The position numbers were made by a program, and so were the translations under genes. 64,000 bases of DNA from Lachnospira hominis (ex Liu et al. 2021) (GTDB lineage: Bacteria > Bacillota > Clostridia > Lachnospirales > Lachnospiraceae). Location: assembly GCF_014287955.1 (NCBI RefSeq), contig NZ_JACOPD010000005.1:186001-250000 (forward strand), in the 5' to 3' direction. Below are positions 27,996 to 36,652 of this stretch, one piece after another (the first letter of the stretch is position 1; each line of letters begins with the position of its first letter). The notes below the pieces were generated by a model. That model was not told the origin of the DNA. It did no database searches and worked only from the letters and a program-made list of their open reading frames with translations.

Positions 27996-29081
27996 TTACT
28001 GCTGTTGATTGGAAGACTGTTGCTGTGATGCAGGTGTCTGCGGCTGTGAGGTCTGAGGCTGTGTTGCGGATGGCAAAGGAGCAGCTGTTGTCTGCTGTTT
28101 ATTATTGTTATTGTCCGCAGCATTTGATGTCTCACCTTCACCGACAGTCACATATCTGTAGTATGCAAGGTCAGTTCCAAAATTATCAGATAAATAATAA
28201 ATCAAAGTGTAAACTCCAGGTTTTGTAACGTCAACATTTCCAGAAATTGTTATTGATGAAGTTATATTATTGCCGTTTGTATCAACCGCATAGATACCCT
28301 CCCATTTGTCAAATGGCTGGTTGAGTGCTATCTGGCAGTTTTTCACACCTGACATATAATCTATTTTGCCATTTATATTAGCATTTAATGCTTCAGTGTC
28401 TGAAGGATCATAATTGGCACCGGCAGCAAGTTTATCCGGTATTTTATAATCAAGAAGAGCTTTTTCATTTGCGTCTTCATATATTTCAACGGGAATATTA
28501 ACACCACAGTTTTCATATATCCATTTTGCGTCTTTTGCCTGAAGATATATAGAACCTGTATTTGCTGTGATTCCAAGTCTGTTATAGGCATCTACATTGA
28601 GCTGTTTTACATTTTGTGACCAATAAGGTACAGAATGTATATATGCACCATTACCAAGAATACATGTATAATGACCATATGTATTTGATGCAAGCATACT
28701 CCATGTCTGTTTGTTTGAAATTACAGTGTCACCTGTATTGACATTAGAATTTACAGAACATGCAAAAACAGATAATGGCTTAAACTCACCTGATGAGTCT
28801 TTTTTGTATACGGTAATAAAATTCTGTGATTTGTTCACACGCAATTTATAGCCGAGATTATTTTCAACAAAAGCCGAAGTCTCTTTATTATTATCTGATT
28901 CGTCAGATTGTGTGATATTATTGTTGGATTGTGAATTTTTGCTTAATTCTTTTATGCTGGTTAGTGCAAAAATTACGGCTGCAAGGAAAACAACCAATAT
29001 AATTAAATATATCTTTGAGTTGCCGCCCTGCAGCCATTTTTTAATGTCCAGCTTTTTAATTTTCTGATATTTGAATTCCAT
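27996..29081 (-). CDS. Degenerate L,D-transpeptidase (YkuD) domain protein with Ig-like domain
   Basis: This 361-residue protein has a basic N-terminus, one transmembrane helix (about 23-43), a YkuD-like domain (about 75-203), an Ig-like DUF5011-type domain (about 236-316) and a Gln/Pro/Ser/Thr-rich tail. Active L,D-transpeptidases carry SHGCxRL. Here the matching stretch RLGITANTGSIYLQAKDAKW has S177 in place of the catalytic Cys, T175 for the His and Y179 for the Arg, though the upstream H149 (YIHSVP) remains. It is probably a wall-binding pseudoenzyme. The ATG at 29081 has AAGGA 14 bases upstream; a longer frame begins at a GTG at 29162 without a ribosome site. Confidence 0.75.
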   Translation of the reverse strand: MEFKYQKIKKLDIKKWLQGGNSKIYLIILVVFLAAVIFALTSIKELSKNSQSNNNITQSDESDNNKETSAFVENNLGYKLRVNKSQNFITVYKKDSSGEFKPLSVFACSVNSNVNTGDTVISNKQTWSMLASNTYGHYTCILGNGAYIHSVPYWSQNVKQLNVDAYNRLGITANTGSIYLQAKDAKWIYENCGVNIPVEIYEDANEKALLDYKIPDKLAAGANYDPSDTEALNANINGKIDYMSGVKNCQIALNQPFDKWEGIYAVDTNGNNITSSITISGNVDVTKPGVYTLIYYLSDNFGTDLAYYRYVTVGEGETSNAADNNNNKQQTTAAPLPSATQPQTSQPQTPASQQQSSNQQQ

Positions 29082-29126
29082 AGAAAATATATCTGTCCTT
29101 AAATAAGCTAAATTATGGTGAAACTT

Positions 29127-29176
29127 GCGGCAGCTGACATAGTTTTTTGAAATCATTGACACTGTCTGTCTGCCGC
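29127..29176. repeat. Imperfect inverted repeat between two minus-strand genes
   Basis: GCGGCAG (29127-29133) pairs with CTGCCGC (29170-29176), with a further GACA/TGTC inner pairing. It lies 17 bases past the stop of the kinase-like gene and 45 bases before the YkuD-like start. No T run follows on either strand, so it could be a weak terminator or a leader element. Confidence 0.45.
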
Positions 29177-29193
29177 GTTAATTAATCTAAAAT

Positions 29194-29826
29194 TTACTTT
29201 GCTAAGTTCTTTTCTTTTAATTCGATATACTTGAGGATGAGTTCAATAGAACCATCAATTCCAAGTTCACCGCTGTCAAGACACAGGTCATAGCTCTTTG
29301 CTTCGCCCCACTTCTTGCTTGAATAATAATTATAATAACTAGCTCTTCTCTTATCAGTCTTCTGGATTAAATCAGTAGCCTTAGATTCTGAGAGATCATA
29401 CATTTTTTTGATTCTTTCAACTCTCTTGTCAAGACTTGCTTTAACCCATACACTTACTGCAAATGGATCATCTTCAAGTGCATAATCGGCACAACGTCCA
29501 ACGATGACACATGATTCTTTCTGTGCAAGTTTCTTGATTGCATCGAACTGAGCAAGGAAAACCTTGTGATTAATAGGCATATCAACATATGAATTAGAAT
29601 AACCTAAAGAATATGTATCCATAACTAATGAATATAAAAAGCTGTTTGTTGGCTTTTCATCCTGTGATGCAAAAAGTTCCTGACAAAGACCACTTTCCTT
29701 TGCTGCAAGCTCAAGTAATTCTTTGTCATAACATTTGATACCAAGTCTTTCTGCGAGCTTCTGTCCAATCTCATGACCACCGCTTCCGAATTCTCTGCCG
29801 ATTGTAATAACTGTTCTTTCATCCAT
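29194..29826 (-). CDS. Cytidylate kinase-like family protein
   Basis: A 210-residue P-loop protein with the nucleotide-binding start ITIGREFGSGGHEIGQKLA and an RxxDKRRASYYNYY lid-like region. It belongs to the AAA_26/cytidylate-kinase-like family common in clostridia, whose substrate is not defined; it is distinct from canonical Cmk. AAGGAGG lies nine bases before the ATG at 29826, and the in-frame GTG at 29850 lies upstream of that site. Confidence 0.85.
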   Translation of the reverse strand: MDERTVITIGREFGSGGHEIGQKLAERLGIKCYDKELLELAAKESGLCQELFASQDEKPTNSFLYSLVMDTYSLGYSNSYVDMPINHKVFLAQFDAIKKLAQKESCVIVGRCADYALEDDPFAVSVWVKASLDKRVERIKKMYDLSESKATDLIQKTDKRRASYYNYYSSKKWGEAKSYDLCLDSGELGIDGSIELILKYIELKEKNLAK

Positions 29827-29930
29827 AACAATTGTCCTCCTTAACTGCACGAATTTTTATGCTTACATTATATATTATTTTTCGTAAAAAATCTACAAAT
29901 TTATATAATTTTCACATATTTTCAATCTTT

Positions 29931-30476
29931 TCAATCTTCATAATGATCAATATGAAGCAGTATATCCATCAGGAAATCTTTTATATCTTTTGCATTTTCA
30001 TTGGCAATTACACTGTATTCGCGTGGTGTTACGCATACCATTTTCAAATTGCAATATCCTTTGGCTGAAAACATATATGATTTATTCCATGTAATATTTT
30101 TTATTGCCTCTTCAACTTCATAAGATGGTTTATTGCGTGTAATTATGATAAACGAAATATGGGAATACAGATGATGCTTAACAGGATATTTTCCATCACC
30201 TCTGACGAAATGAGGCTCAATGCTGTTTATGGCAAAATCTTTTAAATTATTTAATGTGTGCATGTCAAGATTGTCACTGTTTATAAAAAACAGATGCTCA
30301 AAACAGCGGGTATCCCAAAGTTTTGATTCATCGCCTGATGTCTCAAAACGATTGTTGTGATTGTAGCAATATGCATAAATAACAAATTTTCTGCCATTAA
30401 AATAATAGTTATGATAAATATCAAATTTATCTGATATACTGTTTAAAATAATATCAATAAATTCTTTTCTTCTCAT
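29931..30476 (-). CDS. Conserved-looking hypothetical protein
   Basis: I do not recognise this 181-residue protein. It is soluble, rich in aromatic residues, His and Asn (many Y, F, H), with no signal peptide, membrane segment or nucleotide motif. Its placement 18 bases after rluD in the same direction implies co-expression with rluD and lspA. Codon use resembles its neighbours, so it is likely a real gene of vertical descent. Confidence 0.7.
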   Translation of the reverse strand: MRRKEFIDIILNSISDKFDIYHNYYFNGRKFVIYAYCYNHNNRFETSGDESKLWDTRCFEHLFFINSDNLDMHTLNNLKDFAINSIEPHFVRGDGKYPVKHHLYSHISFIIITRNKPSYEVEEAIKNITWNKSYMFSAKGYCNLKMVCVTPREYSVIANENAKDIKDFLMDILLHIDHYED

Positions 30477-30494
30477 CTATATGCTCTCCTATTA

Positions 30495-31427
30495 CTACCT
30501 GCCGTTGCTTTCAAGATCATTAAGAATCTTTTGAAAATAATCCGGTAAAGGTGCTTCAAATTCCATATATTTACCTGTTCTTGGATGAACAAATCCGAGG
30601 ACTCTTGCATGTAATGCCTGCCCCGTAATATTATATGGCGATTTACCGCTTCCATATACATCATCTCCAAGAAGCGGATGTCCAATACTTGACATGTGTA
30701 CACGTATCTGATGTGTGCGTCCTGTTTCAAGCTGGCATTCAACATGTGCAAACTGTTTGAAATTTTCAAGGACGCGGTAATGTGTGACTGCACGTCTGCC
30801 GCTCTGGTCAATTGCTACTTTCTTTCTATCTTTGCGGCTTCTTGCAAGCGGTGCATCAACTGTACCTGATTCCACAGAAAACGGATTCCATACAATTGCA
30901 TTATACTTCCTTGTTATATCATGGACTGCAAGCTGTGCAGCTATGCGGCTGTGTGCAAAATCATTTTTACATGTAACAAGCACTCCTGTTGTATTCATAT
31001 CAATTCTATGCACAATTCCCGGTCTTGATACACCATTTATTCCGGAAAGATTATCTTTGCAGTGATACATTAATGCATTTACCAGTGTTCCGCTGTAATG
31101 ACCTGCTGCAGGGTGAACAACCATTCCCTTTGGTTTATTGACAACTATTATATCATCATCTTCATATATTATATCAAGAGGAATATTTTCCGGTTCAATC
31201 TCAGGTGTTTTACATTCAGGTATAGTGATATTTAAAACATCACCGGCTGCTACTTTATAATTACTTTTCACATGTTTGTCATTGGCAAGTACCAGCTCAT
31301 CCTTTATTATTTTCTGTATAAATGAACGTGAATATTCTGTCAGTGTATCTGATAAAAACTTATCAATCCTTACTCCGTCTGCCGCTTCATCAACGTTTAA
31401 TATTAATGTTTCAGGTGAATCACTCAT
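30495..31427 (-). CDS. rluD: RluD-like pseudouridine synthase
   Basis: A 310-residue enzyme with an S4 domain (about 18-65) and an RluA-type catalytic domain with HRIDMNTTG, catalytic D143, and RTHQIRVHM. RluD makes pseudouridines in helix 69 of 23S rRNA. Directly downstream of lspA with an 8-base overlap, the same order as lspA-rluD (ylyB) in Bacillus. Confidence 0.93.
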   Translation of the reverse strand: MSDSPETLILNVDEAADGVRIDKFLSDTLTEYSRSFIQKIIKDELVLANDKHVKSNYKVAAGDVLNITIPECKTPEIEPENIPLDIIYEDDDIIVVNKPKGMVVHPAAGHYSGTLVNALMYHCKDNLSGINGVSRPGIVHRIDMNTTGVLVTCKNDFAHSRIAAQLAVHDITRKYNAIVWNPFSVESGTVDAPLARSRKDRKKVAIDQSGRRAVTHYRVLENFKQFAHVECQLETGRTHQIRVHMSSIGHPLLGDDVYGSGKSPYNITGQALHARVLGFVHPRTGKYMEFEAPLPDYFQKILNDLESNGR

Positions 31428-31947
31428 TGCTGCCCTTTCTGTCAGGCTTTAAAAAATTAAAGTCCTCATCTTTGTATATAAATAATACCATAATTATAAA
31501 TAATGCAAGTCCGATTGTAACATAGCAGTCAGCGACATTAAAGACCGGAAAATTGATAAGTCTGAAATATATAAAATCTCTTACATAACCAAGAAAAAGC
31601 CTGTCTATAAAATTGCCAACAGCACCGGAACCCAGAAGTATTATTGTAATACGCATTAACATATATTTTTTTGTTGTTGGCAGTTTATATGTGATATAAA
31701 CCAGAACTGCCATAATGATAACAGTAAGCACAAGGAAAAATATTCTTCCACCGCCAAACATTCCCCAGGCTGTTCCTGTATTTTCGATATAATAAAATTC
31801 CAATACATTTTTGATTAGCGGTATTGTTTTTGTAGTCTTTAATGCATCAACCATTATTATCTTGCTAAGCTGGTCAAAAAATGTAAGGATTGCAACTGAT
31901 ATAACAAATATTAATATGGATTTTAAGCTGCTGTTTTTTTCTTTCAT
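31420..31947 (-). CDS. lspA: Lipoprotein signal peptidase
   Basis: This 175-residue membrane aspartyl protease has four hydrophobic helices and the LspA signatures GNFIDRLFLGYVRDF and FNVADCYVTIG; D124 and D140 are the catalytic pair. It removes signal peptides from diacylated prolipoproteins. The end of the gene overlaps the rluD start by 8 bases. Confidence 0.96.
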   Translation of the reverse strand: MKEKNSSLKSILIFVISVAILTFFDQLSKIIMVDALKTTKTIPLIKNVLEFYYIENTGTAWGMFGGGRIFFLVLTVIIMAVLVYITYKLPTTKKYMLMRITIILLGSGAVGNFIDRLFLGYVRDFIYFRLINFPVFNVADCYVTIGLALFIIMVLFIYKDEDFNFLKPDRKGSNE

Positions 31948-31966
31948 ATAAAAATCACCTCATTGA

Positions 31967-33058
31967 TTATTCTATAACTACATTTTTCAAAGAACGACGC
32001 ATAGTATTATCGTCAACAGTCATATCAATGTATGCTTCCCCGACTTTTTTTAAAAGAATGAATTTTACTTTGTTGCCATCCATTTTTTTATCATTTTTTG
32101 AAGCGGCAATTACCTCATCTATTGTAGTTTTATCAACTGTCATAGGGAAATTATATGCTTTGAAAGTATTATAAATATCATCATATTCTTCTTTTGTGAT
32201 TGTGCCTCTTTCAACACATATATTAAGTGCTGCTATCATGCCAAGAACAACACATTCTCCGTGATAAAGTTCAAAGTTCATCTGTTTTTCAATGGCATGT
32301 CCAAGTGTATGTCCGAAATTAAGCTGTGCACGTTCACCTTTCTCAGTAGGGTCGTTTTCTACAACTTTACGCTTTATTTCACAGCTTCTGTAAATCATTT
32401 CTTCAAGATACCCACTGTCCAGAGCGGCAATTTTTTCAATATTATCTTTGAGCCACTGGAAATATGAAGCATCTTTTATAAGACCATGTTTTAATATTTC
32501 ACCAAAACCGGAATTAAAAAGTCGTGTATTTAATGATGAAAGTGTGGATGTGTTCATATATACAAGGCGTGGCTGATGGAATGCACCGACCATGTTTTTG
32601 TATGCACGGAAATCTACACCTGTTTTTCCGCCAATGCTAGAATCTACCTGTGCAAGAAGTGATGTCGGAACCTGTATAAAATCAATGCCGCGAAGATATG
32701 TTGCAGCAGCAAATCCTGTAAGATCGCCGACAACACCGCCGCCGAGGGCTACAAGCATATCTTTTCTGTCAAATTTATTTTTTATGAGAAATTCATACAC
32801 ATCCTGGACTGTATTAAGATTTTTGTTCTTTTCTCCGGCTTCAAATGTATAGACAAATATGTTGTTGCCTGTTTCTTTAAGACATTGTGCAACTTTATCT
32901 GCATATAGCGGACCAACATTGCTGTCGGTTATAACTGCAAGTTTTCTTCCTGATATTTCAAGTTTTGTTACATTTTCGGCAAGTTTTGAAAAATCATTTT
33001 CAATAACAATGTTATAACAAGGTTTCTGATTGTAATTTACTGTAATTAATTTTGACAT
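31967..33058 (-). CDS. aroB: 3-dehydroquinate synthase
   Basis: The 363-residue enzyme converts DAHP to 3-dehydroquinate, step two of the shikimate pathway, using NAD and zinc. ALGGGVVGDLTGFAAATY, QVPTSLLAQVDSSIGGKTG and the zinc-ligand region NFGHTLGHAIE are clear. The ATG at 33058 has GGAG six bases upstream. No other aro genes are near; aroB sits between sepF and lspA. Confidence 0.96.
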   Translation of the reverse strand: MSKLITVNYNQKPCYNIVIENDFSKLAENVTKLEISGRKLAVITDSNVGPLYADKVAQCLKETGNNIFVYTFEAGEKNKNLNTVQDVYEFLIKNKFDRKDMLVALGGGVVGDLTGFAAATYLRGIDFIQVPTSLLAQVDSSIGGKTGVDFRAYKNMVGAFHQPRLVYMNTSTLSSLNTRLFNSGFGEILKHGLIKDASYFQWLKDNIEKIAALDSGYLEEMIYRSCEIKRKVVENDPTEKGERAQLNFGHTLGHAIEKQMNFELYHGECVVLGMIAALNICVERGTITKEEYDDIYNTFKAYNFPMTVDKTTIDEVIAASKNDKKMDGNKVKFILLKKVGEAYIDMTVDDNTMRRSLKNVVIE

Positions 33059-33096
33059 ATAGCACTCCAAATTTTTTTATTGTATATGGTAAAATA

Positions 33097-33125
33097 CCAC
33101 CTGAAGCTGTAATTGCAACAGGTGG
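33097..33125 (-). terminator. Hairpin between sepF and aroB
   Basis: CCACCTG/CAGGTGG arms of 7 bp around a 15-base loop that can pair further (GC/GC). On the minus strand it begins just after the sepF stop and is followed by TATTTT, so it may partly terminate sepF transcripts. Confidence 0.55.
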
Positions 33126-33134
33126 CAGTTTTTC

Positions 33135-33671
33135 TTAGTTTTTAAAAGATGATAAGTCTATTCCTCCTGCGACAAGTTCAGGTATGTCACCTGAAATATC
33201 AACATTAGGAGGTGTTACAAGGAATATGTAACTTGTTATTTTCTGAAGATTGCCCCTCATTGCATAACATGAACCAGCTGAGTAATCAATAACTCTTTGT
33301 GCCACCTCAACATGAATTCCTTCAAGATTAAGAACTACTGCCTTGCCACTTAAAAGAGTATCTGTTATATCACTTGCATCTTCCATTGATTCAGGTCTTA
33401 TTACAACAACTTCAAGTCCTCTTGAACCTGCCGGTTTAATCGGAACAACTTTTTTGCCTCCGAACTTAGGCTTGTCTGTAGATTTTACTGATGTATCGTC
33501 ATCATCTGCATCATCATCATACTTTTTGCTTCCACCAAAAAGTTTCTTTCTTGTCGAACCTTTGTCGTCCTCGTCTTCTTCATCGTATTCATCGTAATCA
33601 TCATATTCGTCATCATAGTCATCATCACCATGAAGTTTGAATACGTTAATAACACCATCTAAAATTCCCAT
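33135..33671 (-). CDS. sepF: Cell-division protein SepF with hyperacidic linker
   Basis: A 178-residue SepF: a short N-terminal amphipathic helix (MGILDGVINVFKL) for membrane binding, a linker, and a conserved C-terminal domain (about 83-178) that forms rings and binds FtsZ. The linker is extreme: residues 16-36 are 17 Asp/Glu plus 4 Tyr, and 52-59 is DDDADDDD. The start at ATG 33671 follows AGGAG; a GTG one codon earlier is possible. ylmE upstream gives the ylmE-sepF order of the Firmicute division cluster. Confidence 0.95.
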   Translation of the reverse strand: MGILDGVINVFKLHGDDDYDDEYDDYDEYDEEDEDDKGSTRKKLFGGSKKYDDDADDDDTSVKSTDKPKFGGKKVVPIKPAGSRGLEVVVIRPESMEDASDITDTLLSGKAVVLNLEGIHVEVAQRVIDYSAGSCYAMRGNLQKITSYIFLVTPPNVDISGDIPELVAGGIDLSSFKN

Positions 33672-33688
33672 CACATCTATCTCCTGAT

Positions 33689-34390
33689 TTATTTGTTATA
33701 ATTACGAGCCCCAAATATCGCTGTACCTACTCTGACCATTGTAGCACCCTCCTCAACCGCTGTGATATAGTCATTAGTCATTCCCATCGAAAGGACATCC
33801 ATATGAATATTATCAATGTTTTTGCTGTTTATGTCAACACATAATTGTTTCAAATCGCGAAAATATTTACGATTATCTTCAGGATTGGAAACATATGGAG
33901 CACTTGTCATAAGTCCTCGTATATTAAGTCCCGGAAGTTTTGCAATTTCTGTTACTGTTTCAATCCCGTTTTCAAGTGTGATTCCGAATTTGTTTTCCTC
34001 AAGTGCAACATTGACTTCAATAAGAATATCAGCTGTTACATTTCTTTTTACAGCTTCTTTGCTTATTTCACGGGCAAGTTTTACCGAGTCAACTGAATGA
34101 ATCATAGCCACTTTTCCAACAATATATTTAACTTTGTTAGTCTGTAAATGACCTATCATATGCCATTCTATATCATCAGGGAGAGTATCAATCTTAGAGA
34201 CAAGTTCCTGAACATAATTTTCTCCGAATGTACGCATACCTGCATTATAGGCATCCATAAGCATTTCATTTGGTTTCGTTTTGCTTACGGCAATCAAAGT
34301 TACATCTTTGGGATTGCGTCCCGAACGCAGACATGCCTGTTCAATATTTTTTTTAACATTTTCAATATTTAATGCAATATTAGTTTCCAT
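33689..34390 (-). CDS. PLP-binding homeostasis protein YlmE/YggS
   Basis: A 233-residue alanine-racemase-fold protein with the PLP lysine K37 in LIAVSKTKP and the segments FGENYVQEL, WHMIGHLQTNK and SMGMTNDYITAVEEGATMVRVGTAIFG. The family buffers pyridoxal phosphate and has no firm catalytic role. It lies 17 bases before sepF. Confidence 0.95.
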   Translation of the reverse strand: METNIALNIENVKKNIEQACLRSGRNPKDVTLIAVSKTKPNEMLMDAYNAGMRTFGENYVQELVSKIDTLPDDIEWHMIGHLQTNKVKYIVGKVAMIHSVDSVKLAREISKEAVKRNVTADILIEVNVALEENKFGITLENGIETVTEIAKLPGLNIRGLMTSAPYVSNPEDNRKYFRDLKQLCVDINSKNIDNIHMDVLSMGMTNDYITAVEEGATMVRVGTAIFGARNYNK

Positions 34391-34414
34391 GTCATACCTC
34401 TTTTATAAATATTT

Positions 34415-35851
34415 TTAATAAATAAGCTGATTAAGTGAGTATTTTTCTGCATCAAGCACTATTCTGTCATAGATTGACACTCCGTGTGAAATGCTTTTTT
34501 TTGAAATTACATACTCATTGTTTTCATCTATTATATCAACAAGTTTAAATGTTGTATAACCGGTATTAATGCAATATACGCCTTTAAGTTTTTCAACGGC
34601 ACCGATAACATATCGTTCTGTTGAATCAGGCTTAACAATATTACTTCCGGCTGTAAAATCTTCTTTGCTGACATAGCACACATTATCATTTGATTTATAA
34701 ATATCAGCGGTAACAAAACGTGTTGTTTTATCACCATTTGTTGAATATTCTTCACATATAAAACCATATGTATTACTGTTTCCACCGGTTGTAAGATAAG
34801 CTTTTGGAATTGTATAAAACTCTTCTTCAGTAATTGCTGAAACAGGTATTTTAAGGCCTGTGTTGCTTGTCGAAGTAAGCTCTATATCAAGAAAACGTTC
34901 ATTGGCATATCGTATCATATATTTATTGAGACCAATTATTCCGTAATAATTGCCGTCTTTATTTGAAATCGTAAATGAACCTGATGTTATAATGTTATCT
35001 TTTTTTATCTTAATTGATACACTTGACTTTTTATCAAGTTCATATGCTGATATATCTTTTTGGTCAAGCATAATGCATATATACCAGTTTTCGTCAGTTA
35101 CGAGTTTATATGCCGGGCTTCCGGCAACTACGATATCTTCTGATTTGAGATTTTCTTTTTTGTAATTATTTTTATTAAATAAATCAGCAGAAAGATTATC
35201 TTTTGTAACATTTTCGTATCCATCTGTATAGTATGCGACCACACCGGATTTTTCACTCTTTATTGTCTGAAAAAGATTCTGGCTTCCGGTACTTGAAATT
35301 ATGCTGTCAAGATTAGCGATTATATTTTCATTCATTGCCTGAAGCACCGCGGAATTCAGGTCTGTTTTCAGGTTATATATATCATAAAAATTGCTTCCGT
35401 CATAGTTAGTGCGGAAGTTATTAAGCATTGATTTGATTGATGCCAGATTCTGTTTTGATAACGAATTTTCATCGCTTTTTGTATACTGTGAAAGAATCTG
35501 TGATACACGACCTGTTTCATCTACAGTACATATTGTATCATCAACTTTAACACGGCTGCTTTCTTTTTTGTAATAATTAATATCTCCTGAATATCCGGAA
35601 TTAACAATTTCTTCTGTGCGAAGTGCGATTCCGGTAAATGTTGCATCAGATGTCAAAGCACCCATATCAACCTCATATGTTCTGACTTTTGATTTTGTAA
35701 GGTAAAGCGAAATAAAGCCTACAACATATATTAATATTATGGCAAATATAAATGCGGCTGCTTTCGGTCTTCTTTTATATTTTATGACTTTACGGCTGCT
35801 TTTTTTTCTATTATCTTTTTTACGATTGACTTTGGTGTGATTATTTCCCAT
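34415..35851 (-). CDS. HlyD-like membrane-anchored adaptor protein
   Basis: The 478-residue protein has a strongly basic N-terminus, one transmembrane helix (about 33-55) and a large extracytoplasmic region. That region contains beta-barrel and lipoyl-like segments (for example KSGVVAYYTDGYE around 205-217) with a helical stretch near 125-190. The layout resembles HlyD/membrane-fusion adaptors, which is how such proteins next to sepF are usually labelled in clostridia. No ABC transporter gene accompanies it, so its partner is unknown. The ATG at 35851 has GAGG six bases upstream; an ATG at 35863 lacks one. Confidence 0.65.
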   Translation of the reverse strand: MGNNHTKVNRKKDNRKKSSRKVIKYKRRPKAAAFIFAIILIYVVGFISLYLTKSKVRTYEVDMGALTSDATFTGIALRTEEIVNSGYSGDINYYKKESSRVKVDDTICTVDETGRVSQILSQYTKSDENSLSKQNLASIKSMLNNFRTNYDGSNFYDIYNLKTDLNSAVLQAMNENIIANLDSIISSTGSQNLFQTIKSEKSGVVAYYTDGYENVTKDNLSADLFNKNNYKKENLKSEDIVVAGSPAYKLVTDENWYICIMLDQKDISAYELDKKSSVSIKIKKDNIITSGSFTISNKDGNYYGIIGLNKYMIRYANERFLDIELTSTSNTGLKIPVSAITEEEFYTIPKAYLTTGGNSNTYGFICEEYSTNGDKTTRFVTADIYKSNDNVCYVSKEDFTAGSNIVKPDSTERYVIGAVEKLKGVYCINTGYTTFKLVDIIDENNEYVISKKSISHGVSIYDRIVLDAEKYSLNQLIY

Positions 35852-35953
35852 AATAATCCTCATTTCTGATTAAAATTCCATTATTTTTCAAACATACTTA
35901 TAATACTAAATGACATAATAATAAAAGCAGCTGATAAATCAAGGAGGTTGAAT

Positions 35954-36163
35954 ATGAATTCAAAATGTATTGATTATACTACTTTAACAATTATTATAAT
36001 CGGAGCGATAAACTGGGGGCTTATCGGCTTTTTTAACTTTAATCTTGTCGCTTTTTTATTTGGACAGGCAACATGGATATCGCGTGTAATATATGCAATT
36101 GTTGGTCTGTGTGGACTGTACCAGATAAGTGTATACGGCAGAATCAGGGATTTAAGCGATTAA
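35954..36163 (+). CDS. DUF378 small membrane protein
   Basis: A 69-residue protein of two hydrophobic helices with the DUF378 (YuzA) signature GAINWGLIGFFNFNLVAFLFG. Function unknown. AAGGAGG lies seven bases before the ATG at 35954; a TTG at 35948 overlaps that site. It is a lone plus-strand gene between two minus-strand operons, so it must have its own promoter; TATAAT at about 35901 is a candidate without a good -35. Confidence 0.85.
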   Translation: MNSKCIDYTTLTIIIIGAINWGLIGFFNFNLVAFLFGQATWISRVIYAIVGLCGLYQISVYGRIRDLSD

Positions 36164-36184
36164 ACTGTACCGCACAGGTAAATT

Positions 36185-36220
36185 ATGCCGGCATCAGCTT
36201 AATTAAAGCTTAGCCGGCAT
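36185..36220. terminator. Hairpin between DUF378 gene and mgsA
   Basis: ATGCCGGC (36185-36192) pairs with GCCGGCAT (36213-36220), with inner AGCTT/AAGCT pairing. It sits between the two convergent stops (36163 and 36229), so it probably ends both transcripts, though the flanking T runs are poor. Confidence 0.6.
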
Positions 36221-36228
36221 ATGCTTTC

Positions 36229-36624
36229 CTACTGATATATTTCTCTCCATTCCATATCACCACGTTCAAGTGACTTTATAAGAAGTTCTGCTGTTGCAAG
36301 ATTAGTTGCAAGTGGAATATTATACATATCACATAAAATAGAAATTCTCTCTGAGTTTGGTTCATATGATTTTGGATTTACAGCATCCCGAAGAAAAACG
36401 ACCAGATCCATCTGATTGCTCTCAATTAATGAACATAACTGGACATCTCCCCCAAGTCTTCCGGCAAGAAATTTATGCACTGAAAGATTAGTAACCTCTT
36501 CAATAAGCTGTCCTGTTGTTCCTGTAGCGAAAAGCTGATTCTTATTTAAAATTCCTCTGTAAGCTATGCAGAAATTCTGCATTAACTTTTTCTTTGAATC
36601 GTGTGCAATCAAACCAATGTTCAT
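36229..36624 (-). CDS. mgsA: Methylglyoxal synthase
   Basis: The 131-residue enzyme converts dihydroxyacetone phosphate to methylglyoxal, relieving sugar-phosphate stress. NIGLIAHDSKK, ATGTTGQLI, LAGRLGGDVQL and FLRDAVNPK match the phosphate-binding and catalytic segments. It is the last gene of the shape/division cluster, 28 bases after rodA. Confidence 0.95.
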   Translation of the reverse strand: MNIGLIAHDSKKKLMQNFCIAYRGILNKNQLFATGTTGQLIEEVTNLSVHKFLAGRLGGDVQLCSLIESNQMDLVVFLRDAVNPKSYEPNSERISILCDMYNIPLATNLATAELLIKSLERGDMEWREIYQ

Positions 36625-36652
36625 ATTACAATACCCTTTCTCATTTTATATT

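Noticed and set aside
33533..33640. Tandem repeat array or CRISPR-like repeats in sepF
   Set aside because: The repetition is GAT/GAC/TAT codon bias in the acidic linker of an open reading frame, without regular spacers.
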